NCBI RefSeq assembly: GCF_932276165.1
Contig: NC_063988.1
Coordinates: 1,240,001-1,304,000 of the forward strand
Length of the DNA stretch: 64,000 nt
Direction: 5' to 3'
DNA from: Plutella xylostella
Lineage: Eukaryota > Arthropoda > Insecta > Lepidoptera > Plutellidae
The translations under genes were made by a program, and so were the position numbers. Each line of letters begins with the position of its first letter. The first letter of the stretch is position 1. The notes below the pieces were generated by a model, which saw only the letters and a program-made list of their open reading frames with translations, was not told where the DNA came from and made no database searches. This document shows, piece by piece, positions 46,601 to 58,600 of the stretch.

Positions 46601-49600
46601 ATCTTAGAGATTATTAATCGTTTTATACTTTCAGATCAAAACCCCACGGGCCAGGGTGTGAGGATGACGAGGATTCTGATGTAGACTTGGATCTTTTGCC
46701 AGAGTACAGCAAACACTCTGGTAAGTGCAATCTTATCTTATAGAACGATTTTTACTACATATTTCTTTTAAAAAATCTATAAGTTAATTTTTTGTGCTGC
46801 TCATTATCTCTCAAAAGTGTTAGTTACTTTGTTGGTTTGAGGGAACCCTAACCCTAAATACGTCGTGACATTCGTGACTAGATCAAGTTGAGCCATAGAA
46901 CAACGCGGACTCGGGTGTACCCTCGGGAAGCGTCATAGCGATCTTTCTTGATACAAAAAAGTCTGCCAATTTTTGCGGGGGGAAATTTTACCGTTTACCT
47001 TGATTCTGTCTCATAGGACATATCATTATAAGTTTTAATTCCCAGCAATAAGGGTTACGTGAAGTGACATTTAATAATGAACACAGTGTCTTCATTTTTC
47101 TTGCCAATGGATGTAACAATTATCGATAAGTGTTATCGATGAATTCGAGAACATGGGTTAGAAATACTAATTTCAAATTAATTAGGTATAGTTAAATTTA
47201 ATTAGGAATGATTAATAAACGAAGTCACCCGCTTTTCGCTGTAAATTTATACTCACGTGATAGGTCGCGAGCCGTATCGCCGTTTTTGAATGAGTACAAT
47301 GCAATGAAGTTGTCGAGTAAGTGGGCAAACCGACGTTCAGATGCTTTCAAGCCGCCCCTTCGGGCGGCCTCTGACTAGGCTTAACGACTGCTGCCGAAGC
47401 AGCAACCGGGACCCACGGCTTAACGTCCCGTCCGAAGCACGGAAGCGTCCAGAAAAGAACCATTTGAAATCGGTAACTCATGCTGTACCTACCAATGGCT
47501 GACCGTGTCAGTTGTTGCTTAACCTCAGTGATCAGTTACGATTACTGAAGCCAATTCGACTACGGACGCTTCCCAACTATGACCTTTTTTGTCGATTAAT
47601 ACATATCTACATACCACCGGTACATCACTATTGCATTTTTTTGAAATTGGTTGCTAGGAAACAGCTAATAACAATAAACCATGACCAAATCTGTGATCAA
47701 ATCCGGAATCCGGATATTCTATGAATTGAAGCTGTCATTTTAGTATGTAAACAAATCATTTTCTATGAAACGAACGCTTTGCCAACTAGATTGAGTCTAG
47801 TGAAAATTGAGACTGCAACTAGTTTTTATAAATCGGTGGGCCTTTCTGGCCTACCACCCCGCCAGAGGGGAACGTCTGCCTATTTCGTCTCCAGACAATT
47901 CATACTCAATGAGTTGAGCTGAATAAAATCAATGTTTTTTTTTTATTTTAGTGAAAACTGCACTGTTCGTCTGTGGTCTACAGAACATGGCACTCCTAGT
48001 CTTGGTAGAAATGGATAAAGTGGATAACCCAGAACTTATTAACAATTTGGTAAGTTTATCTGTTTATTTCAATAGAATTTGATATTAGCTTCATTATCCT
48101 CAGTAGGCATACGGTCAGCAGCAGAATTATACATTTTGTCCCTTGTCAAACTCACGAACCGATCAATGTTGCACGAGTTGGACGACTGTTAGCTTCGTCA
48201 GTTGTCTGCCCTTCTATATCCTATTTACTATGGCTGTAACACAGAGTTCTAAACTTACCAGTGTATCAAATAGAAAAAGATACATTATTATTTATCATTT
48301 CTCACATTCCAGTGGGAGACCTCCCTCAACGCGCTCGGCCCAATAGAGCACTCCTGCATGGCGGTGGCCGCGGCGTCCGACGCCACGGACTACAGCTACC
48401 TGACGCTGGAGCCGGCGTGGGGCGCCGTGCACCGCGGCGGGCGCTGGGCCTCGCTGGACCTGGCCGCCATGGGGCTGCAACACGCGGAGAGAGCCGCCGA
48501 CCCGCTGCTCAAGCAGATTGCTACGAGGTACGGAATTTTAACTTTTTTCTTAGTCTGGTGGTGAGAAACGCGAGTCTATAGAGCGTTTTGCCCGTTTGGT
48601 GTTAGTGAAAGGATTAGCCAGTGAAGGTAGCGTCTCAGTCTCTGGCTGCCCAGTGTTTATACATAAACACTATTCAAACCAAGGCCAAATTAACGGTGGT
48701 AGCTCAGTTGGGTAAGCGCCCGCTTCTCTCGCAAGAGACATGCGCTGACATGTACCAATGAGTTCTTTTAACATAAGTACAATGTATATTGTATACCATC
48801 GCTCTTACGGTGAAGGAAAACATCGTGAGGAAACCTGCATATCTAGATTTAGCACATCTAGATATTGTGAACCCGCCAACCCGCAGTGCACCAGCGTAGT
48901 GAGAAATGGTCCAAGCTTAGGAAGGCAGTTTAGACCTTGGGGATATGCACAAAGGTTCCACTCGAGAGAGCCAGGTGCAGGAACTTACACCCCCACAGAG
49001 AATAGAATAGAAGGCCAAATCAACTCGAGATCTGAGGACATATGGATCACCATTAAATTGAAGTCAATGCAGGTGCCACTTCATGTTTGCGTTATCTATT
49101 TATGTAAACAAAAAAATGGCAATTCTTTTTCTGACCAACTATCAAACTTTTGTATAAAACTTAATAATATTATAATGTCTAATCCTTTTGATAAATTTTT
49201 AATTGTAGGTGATTTTAATATGAGTAATATACAATGGATACCAAGTCAAAATTTACCCTATTTTTTGCCGTATAACGTAAGTTCTAATGACCGAATGGCG
49301 TAGTGGTTAGTGACCCTGACTACTGAGCCGAAGGTCCCGGGTTCGATTCCCGGCTGGGGCAGATATTTGTTTAAACACAGATATTTGTACTCGGGTCTTG
49401 GGTGTTGATATTTATATTTAGTATCTATCTATCTATATATTTGTGTAGATATATCAGCTGTCCGACACCCATAACACAGGTTCTGCCTAGCTTGGAGTCG
49501 GATGGCCGTGTGTGAGATGTCCCCACATATTATTAAAATTTATTAAAAATTTATTAATGATGAATCGACCTTGATTGACGAGATGAATGTTTGTAATCTT

Positions 49601-52600
49601 TTTCAATATAATAATACAATGAACAATTTTAATAGAATTCTAGACTTAGCCCCTGTTCCACAATGTCTGGTTAGTGGCTACCTGTAAGATAAAATACATG
49701 CTGTCACTTTCTGTTATTATTTTTTTGACAGTGACAGCATGTATTTTATCTCACAGGTAGCTACTAACCAGACATTGTGGAACAAGGCCTTAGTATTTTG
49801 TAACGATACCGTATCGGTCACTAATATGACCAGCCCTTTAGTGCCGTTAGACCCTCACCATAATGCTATATTAATCTCTATTGAATTTGCAGTATATGAA
49901 GAATTAAAAGCAGCTCCTCGTACTAAATTTTTCTATCATAAAGCCGACTTTGTTTCAATTAATAATGAATTAGCGGGTATTGATGAGTCAGTAAACGCAT
50001 TTTATGAAATCCTTTACAAGCTTAGAAACACTCGTGATACATTTATTAGGTACATATGTACCTAATAAATGTATCAGTTCGGACTCTTTCCCGCCGTGGT
50101 ATTCACCAACTTTAAGAAAAATTATTAAGGAACGCTATAAACACTTGAGAAAGTTTAAAATATACGGTAACAAGGCTGACCAGCTTTCAGCTTCAGTACT
50201 TAAATCTAGAGCGAAATCGATTGAGTCTATATGCTATGACAAGTACATTACCAAAGTAGAAGACTCTATCAAGTCTAATCCTAAGATGTTTTGGTCATTC
50301 TTTAAGAACAAGTGCAAGTCCAATACTCTACCAAGCCTCATGACTTTAGGCACGATTACCGCCTCATCGGGTAAGCAGATTTGTGACTTATTTGCTGAGT
50401 TCTTTAACTCTACTTTCTTGGACCCTGTCACGGACCAATCAGTTAATGATAAACCAAGCTTCAATCTTCCACTCGATGCCAATCTTTCTTGTATAGAGAT
50501 TAATGAAGAATTGGTGAAAGTACATCTGCGGAAGCTCGACGTTTCTAAATCTGCTGGTCCTGACTTTATACCACCGTTAATGCTACGCAACTGCACTGAC
50601 ACGATGGCTCAACCTCTCTCACAATTATTCAAAAGATCCGTATCTGAAGGCGTAATTCCATTAACCTGGAAAAAAGCCTTCATTACTCCGGTACACAAAA
50701 AAGGCTCCAAATCAGAAGTTACCCATTATCGTCCGATATCTAAGTTGTGTATTATCGCTAAGGTGTTTGAAAAAATTATTTACGATCAAGTTTACAACTC
50801 AGTAAAGAACTCTTTCAACTCCTCCCAACATGGTTTTTTGAAGAAGCGAAGTACGGTGTCAAACCTCATATTGTTCAACGACTGTGTCACTAACAACATG
50901 GAAGAAGGATTTGAAACTGATGTCATTTACACCGATTACAGTAAGGCGTTTGATCGAATTGATCACTCTATTCTGATTATGAAACTTGAAAGTGCCGGCA
51001 TACGAGGAGACCTTCTACGGTGGTTCAGGTCTTATATCAGCAATAGGTCGCAGGCGGTTGTTACTAGTAACTACATCTCCAGCTGGACAAAGGTCCCTAG
51101 TGGTGTTCCGCAGGGGTCACTGCTAGGTCCCTTACTCTTTGTTATTTTCATCTCAGACATTGATGAGTGCTTCCCTAACTCTCAAGTCGTTAGTTTTGCT
51201 GATGACATGAAAATATTCAAAAAAATTACGTCTGAGGTAGACTGCGCTCTCTTGCAGGATGATCTCAACCGGCTATCTTCTTATTGTGCTATAAACAGAC
51301 TTGACCTCAATGCAGCTAAATGTTACTGTGTTACTTTCTCCCGTAAACTACAAAAAAACAACTTTAGTTATAAATTGAAAGAGCATCAAATAACAAGAAC
51401 TGTAACTATTAAAGATCTGGGTATAATACAGGACGATAAGCTGCATTACGATAAGCATGTTGAAACCATCGTGAGTAAGGCAAACAAAGTTCTTGGGTTT
51501 ATACTTAGAGCATCAAAAGACTTCAAAAGTGCAAAGGTCCTAAAAATACTATATTGCACTTATGTTCGTAGTAATCTAGAATATGCGTCACAAGTATGGA
51601 ACCCCATGTACAATGTCCATATTGAAAGACTTGAAAAAGTCCAAAGAAAGTTTATGCGGCATCTCATCTTTCGTAACTTTTGTAATGTGAGCGATTATGA
51701 AGAGTCCTGCAGAAAGCACCATCTACTCCCCCTGACCGAGCGTCGTGCTATATCGGATATGGTTTATCTAATTAAGATCGCGAGAGGTGAGATTGACTGT
51801 CCTAATCTGCTTAGTAAGCTTTCATTTTATTATTGTAATCGTCCAGTAAGACATACGCATACATTCCATACCAATGCGGTTACTACTAACTATAGAGCAA
51901 ACTCATTTCTCCTACGATCCTGTAGGAAATTCAATAAGCTGGAGCGCGAAGTAGATCTGGATCTATTCTTCACAAGCATTCCAAAGGTGAGGCAGGCGAT
52001 TAGCAGACAATTTTTTGGTGCAAGCGATAAACCATAATTAAGTTTTGTTTTTTGTATTTTGTAAACCAGTACAATACTGATAATAGTAATAGTACAGTAG
52101 ATTTAAATTAGATTCTCAGACAACGGGAGAGCATCATAGCGTTGATATAAAGATTGATTCAGTTCACTGCTCTCTCGGCTCAAAACTATTAAAGGGCAAG
52201 ACATTTAAGAATGAATTTAAAGTGGTACATCAGAATATTCAGAGTCTTTCTTCTAAATTGTTAGAAATAGAACTATTTTCGGAAAAATTTAACATTGATT
52301 GTTTATGTATCACAGAACATTGGTTAGACGAGAATAAAATGATGTTCCAATTGAAAAATTACAAACTTATAAGCTGTTTTAACAGAAAGTGCAACGAGCA
52401 TGGCGGGTCACTTATATTTCTTAAAGAAAATTGTAAATGTAAAGAACGAAAGGACATAGTAGCTCTTTCTGTTAAACACCATATAGAAATTTCATGTGCA
52501 GAGCTAAACAAGTATATAATAGTATGTACCTACAGGCCACCTACTGGTGATTTCATTACCTTTGAGACTGTCATGGAGGATGTTCTAAGGTTAGCTTCCA

Positions 52601-55600
52601 ATAGTAAAAAGGAAGTAATAGTGTGTGGTGACTTTAATGTTGACCTATTAGGTGACTCTCCTAATATGTCGAAATTACTGTTACTTTTTAAATCATTTAA
52701 TCTTTTTAATGTCTTTCTGGAACCAACTAGGATTACATCCACGTCGGCCACTTGTCTAGATAACATATTCTGTAACTGTGAGTTTAAAGACAGTAGTGTG
52801 ATAAATTGTCTGAGGTCAGACCACAGTGGGCAGACCATTACCTTAGTAAACACTGACAAGACAAATAAAACTAAGGTTAGATGCAGACCGATTACTACAA
52901 AGAAAATTGACAATTACTTGAAGAAACTAGACGAAAAACTTCCGAGGGTTAAAGTAGATTGCAATTCTAATGAGATGTATACTAACTTATTTAAGATAAT
53001 AGCTGATGAGTTTGAGAGTAATTTTGAAACGAAGGAATTTTTGATAGACAATAAAATTAAATTTTGTGACTGGGCTACTGATGGTATTCGCAAAAGCAGG
53101 GCGACATTATATGATCTGTATGAGATGAAAACATTCATACTCCGCCCTGACTTTCAATCTTATGTGAAGAAATATAGCAAAATGTACAAATGTGTCTGTC
53201 ACTGTGCGAAGACAATTTTTATTAATAACAAGATTAAAGACTCGGCTAACAAATCTAAGGCCATTTGGAATATTATTAATAACGAAACGGGGAAGAATCG
53301 AACACGCGAGACTAATTTATCTTTAAAGGTAGGCAATGACATAATAACATCAAATGACGAGGTGGCGAGAGTTTTTGAAGAGTTTTTTACGAACATTCCT
53401 TTGGAGACTACTTGCAACCTAGATTCTTCAGCTACATTAGCTGAAACCCTGATGAAGGAGAACGCACCTTCAACCGATAAGGAATTTAAATTCAGATATA
53501 CAGGGTGTTAACTTAATTGCGTTGGAGCGGGAAATGGTAGATACAGCTGATGATACTGAACACGATAAGACATTAAAAAACGTATTTTATTTGCTTAAAG
53601 CTGACCAACATAAAACAGTTTTATTTAGTACATTTTAAAATTTCATAGTCACCCTATTCAGGTTTAGGTACGTTTGACAGAATGACCATAAACTTGAAAG
53701 CCAAGATCAAGGCCAAACAATTCAAAGCCAAGGTCAATAAAAAAGTATGCGTGCATCAGCACCACACTCGTGGAGCTACATCGTCAAGGTACCTACCGAG
53801 ATTTTGGGTACTAAAAGTACCCAATCCATTGCAGACATTTCATTTTACTCCATAAGTATCACTTTATTGATACAAAATTATCTTTTATGAATACAGAACA
53901 TTTTCATTTTATGCTTCATAACATAGGTCACACGTATTCACAGCACAGCACAACATAAAACGAAATGAGGAACAAGGCTTGGTAATCAAAAGATAGTATT
54001 GTAGGTACCTTTTCCCTTTTAGGTAATACTTAATTGTAAAAAATGATTGTAAACAAGTAAACAACAATGACTGACTGACAGACTAGATCCACAGAGAAGG
54101 TAATGACTATCATAAATACTCGATGGTTATGATACGCGAGATTGTTATTATTCTACTGGTATTTAAAGTGAGGCCATACTTATTATAAGGATTCCCGTAC
54201 TATTCGTCATCAAAGACGTCTCAATCGCAAGTACACAACACAAATCGAGATGAGCGAGTGTAAGTAAACCAATTCGTCATTGAAGTAGACCCTGTTATCA
54301 TCCTGTTATGCATTGTGGTCTTTTAACTTTAGCTGCATACAGACCGGCCAAACGAACGCCAACGAACGGGTTTTGTTGACCTTCGTTGCTCAATCTGCCC
54401 CTGTATTATGTATGATAAATGTCCATCGGTGGGCGTTCGTTGGGCCGGTCTGTACGCATCTTTAGGTAATAAAAGAAAAATAAAATGTGGTGAGTATCAA
54501 GGGTGAATACTAAACTCTTACCTTATTCTGAGTAAAAAGGTTTAATTATTGTTCTGAGCTCCTAGAAAGTCATAAATTATATTCTGTACGATCTATCAAA
54601 CTTTATGACAATCAGCTGTTTAATTGTTGATTAGTATGTCATTAATCACCATGAATAATTTCAATTTTATTTAATAATTGTTATTACCTACTGTGTAATT
54701 AATTACAATCATAGTTACATCAAATAAATTATGAAAAGTGAAGTTGATAACAAATTTACAGTGTGTGTTCTTTTGCAATCGAATGTCTCATTGGTTATGT
54801 GTTTGTGTAGGGTGACCATGTTTTTGATTAAGGTAAAACTTTCCACTTTACTTTAGACTTTAAACATAAATATTCGAGATTCTGATGTTTTTTTTCTTAG
54901 AAACGTGCTTGGTTAGACTAATACTAACCCCCATTTCCCGCTCAAACGCATTCTAGTTAACACCCTGTATAAATACATTAACTATTATAAAAACATTTAA
55001 GTCCTTAAATATGAAGAAAACTGAAGACTTGTGGGGAATGTCAGTTAAATTTGTTCTTTCTATTATTAATAAAATCGCCCCAATTTTGGCTAACATTTTT
55101 AATAAATGTATCGCTGAAGGTGTGTTCCCAGATCTTATGAAATTGAGTAAAATTATACCTCTGTTCAAGAGTGGGGATATGGAGGACCCTGCAAATTTCA
55201 GGCCTGTCTCGGTTCTTCCAGTTTTGAGTAAAATATTTGAGAGGATCATACTCAGTCAGATGCTTTTGCATTTCAATGAAGCTCGACTGTTTCATAGCCA
55301 GCAGTATGGTTTTACAAAAGGCAAATCAACAACCGATGCCGGTACTGCGTTAATTAAGCACATATTTGACGCCTGGGAAGACCATCACGATGCTATTGGA
55401 GTCTTCTGTGATCTGTCGAAGGCGTTTGATTGTGTGGACCATCAGACTTTAATTTCGAAACTGAGATACTATGGAATAGGAGGAAAGGCTTTAGATTTGA
55501 TAGCTTCATATTTAGACAAGAGGCAACAAAGGGTCGATATTAATAATACTAAATCACAGGGGGCTCATGTAAAGATAGGCGTCCCTCAAGGATCTATTCT

Positions 55601-58600
55601 AGGACCATTTTTATTCCTCATTTATATTAATGACTTGCCTTTTATGGTTGAAAAATTGACTAATATAGTTTTATTTGCTGACGATACTTCTTTGCTTTTT
55701 AAAGTTAAAAGAAGTGAAAATATTTTTTATGAAATTAATTCTATTCTATCTGACATACACGATTGGTTTACCGTAAATAATCTTTTATTGAATTCTAAGA
55801 AAACGAAATGTATTAAATTAACACTGCCGAATGTTAGACAATGCGATACTAACATTATTCTAGATGGGAATAAATTGGACCTAGTTAATGATACTGTCTT
55901 TCTTGGTATGACTATAGATTCAAAGTTACAATGGGGACCTCACATTGCCAAATTGGCTGGAAGGTTGAGCTCGGCAGCTTTTGCTGTACGGAAAATTAGA
56001 CAACTGACCGACGTTGAAACCGCCAGATTAGTTTACTTTAGTTATTTCCACAGCTTATTGTCGTATGGCATTTTGCTTTGGGGTAGAGCCGCTGATATTG
56101 AGACTATATTTGTATTACAGAAAAGAGCCATCCGCTCTATATACAAACTAGCAGTGGCGGCTGCACCTTAAGTGCGCCCGTGCAACGCACTACCATTTAA
56201 AAACCTTCTAAATATGTACCTTCCTTCTTCCTATACCATACTAGACTAGGTAGGTACTAGGTACGTCTAAAGAAAACTTCACAAAAATACCAATATAACA
56301 ACCGTAATACCTACCCTAAACAGAAATTACATAAATCATTCGAACGTTACGAGTTAAATTAAATCGAGCTGGCCTATTTTGATTTCTACTGCGAAAGAAT
56401 TAGATCTTATTTTTGCTTGAACAAAAACGGCCTCGTGCGCTCGGATTGTCGCACGGAGCGAGCTCCTACACATAGTATGAAACAGGATGGAAATCGCCTG
56501 GCGCGTGAGACGGAAGATGCTCAGTACAAACTGTATGCAGTTCTACACTCATCACAATATAAGAAGTCCGTTTGGACAGATCATCATTTTAATAGAATGT
56601 AACCAAAAAACTTTACGTTTGAGATGAACGAAACATTTTAAAATCAATACTTCTCTTTTTGGATTACAAAATCACATTTCTTTTTCGAGCGTTATATTAT
56701 ATGTAAGAATATGTCTCCTTTTATTTTTTTGTTCAAGTAAATTCCTAATTAAAATGTATTTTGAATTGCCTCGAAACGTATCAAAAAAAGTTAGGTTCTC
56801 AGCCTTTTTTTTTTTAAACACTAGTGCTGTACCTGATTAATCGTAAATTTTTACCGATTTTATCTAAGTCCGTAAAAAATCGAATCGAATCGAATGGAAG
56901 AGCATAAAATAATATCCGATTGACGTCGCAAACAAATTTAAAGAATCGTTTACTACATCTTTCTCCCTAAACAATCATTCATAATGCATTGAATTTAGTC
57001 GATCTTTACTACAAAAAGTATAATGGAATATTTTTTTTGCACTCACAGGTAACTTTTTTTTTATGGCAACACTATTAATTAATTAGCCTTTCTATTTAGT
57101 CCGCGTTCCTGTTGGATCCATTTCATTCACCATTTTGGAAGTTAACAGTGCGGTTCGGTATTTTTTTTGTGACTTTGTTTTGATTTTGGACTGTTTCTCT
57201 TACTATCACGTTGACCTTGGCTACTGTTTTCTGGACTTTGATTGAGCACTGTGATTCGGACTTTTCTGCAGTTTGTGCCGATTGTGGTGTGTGAACTTCT
57301 TTTCAAAATGTCGAAAAGAGGCCGTACTATTCAAAGCCAATCGCGTGAGTTGATTGTGAAGTTGCACGATTATTTTGAACGGGAATCGCTGAATGGTGGA
57401 CCTTTAGTACCGGTAGCTCAAGTACATGATCGCATCATAGATGCGCTTGGGATCGGTACGAAAACTATACGGAAAGTCTTAAAGGAAAAGTATGGGCCTT
57501 CCGGCAGTGAAGACAATGTTTTACGTACTCCTAAAAAGCGGAAGAAAAGCAAGCCAGTGACAGGTATCGACTCATTTGATGCAGATGCAATTCGGAACCA
57601 TATTTATGGATATTATTCAAGAAAGGAATACCCTACTGTGAGCAAACTCTTGGTATCACTGAAAGAAGCTGGCTTGTTTACTGGCAGTGCTACATCTCTA
57701 GTCACAGTTATGAAACAAATTGGATTCGAATATAAAAAGAGTGACCAACGAAAGATAATTATGGAGAGGTATGATTTAGTACTGCTAAGAGTTTCATTTT
57801 TGAAAAAAATGAATAAGATAACTGATTGGGATAACGTAGTTTTCATCGATGAGACATGGTTGAATTCCAACCATACAGTGCCACAATCATGGACTGATGA
57901 CACAAAGGCATCATGTTCTAATGTGCCGATGGGAAAAGGTGGACGACTGATAATTTGCCATGCTGGATCAGCTGGGGGAGGTTTTGTGGACAATGCTTTG
58001 CTTGCATTTGAGTCAAAGAGCACAAAGGAATACCATGAGGAAATGGACGCTGTTAAATTTAAAGAGTGGTTTGCAACAAGTTTACTTCCTAACCTCCCCC
58101 ATAAATCTATCATAATTATGGATAACGCACCGTACCATTCGATACACATTGATAAGCCACCCACTCAGGCAAACAAAAAGGCAGATATAGTGGCATGGTT
58201 GGAAAGACATGGCATCGAAGCCGACCTGAACAGTTTAAAGGCCGAGTTATTACAATTGGTGAGAGAAAATAAACCAACAACACCGAGATATGAAATTGAC
58301 GAACTTGCACAAGAGCATGGACATACCGTCATCCGGACACCGCCGTACCATTGTCAATACAACGCAATCGAGTTAATTTGGGCTCAAGTTAAAGGTTAGT
58401 TTTCTAATTAATTCTTTTATGTAGACTTATTATTATTACTTATTTATTGAGCAGTGAAAGCCAGTTGGAGAAAATTCATTCAGTATTTTAGAGAGGCCAT
58501 GGTATAGTAGATTCATTTTGCTCAGGGTTGTTTATTATAGTGGGGTGACAACAATTCAGAAAATGTACTTACCTACTATTTTTTTACGTTACCTGGCATA

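Larger units (their letters stand above)
49003..52110 (+). mobile_element. LINE 1 (Jockey/CR1 group) in HPS4 intron 11
   Basis: 5'-truncated LINE on the plus strand, starting inside its endonuclease and ending in a short 3' UTR after the stop at 52035-52037. It is interrupted by a SINE (49291-49554) and a MITE (49649-49789). With one duplication copy kept at each, the frame is open through both sites. A frame change at the palindrome 50035-50076 is the first real lesion. It lies head-to-tail with LINE 2. Confidence 0.88.

Noticed and set aside
48758..49002. N-terminal extension of LINE 1
   Set aside because: The frame is open upstream of 49003, but that stretch is the dispersed tRNA-like repeat, not LINE sequence.
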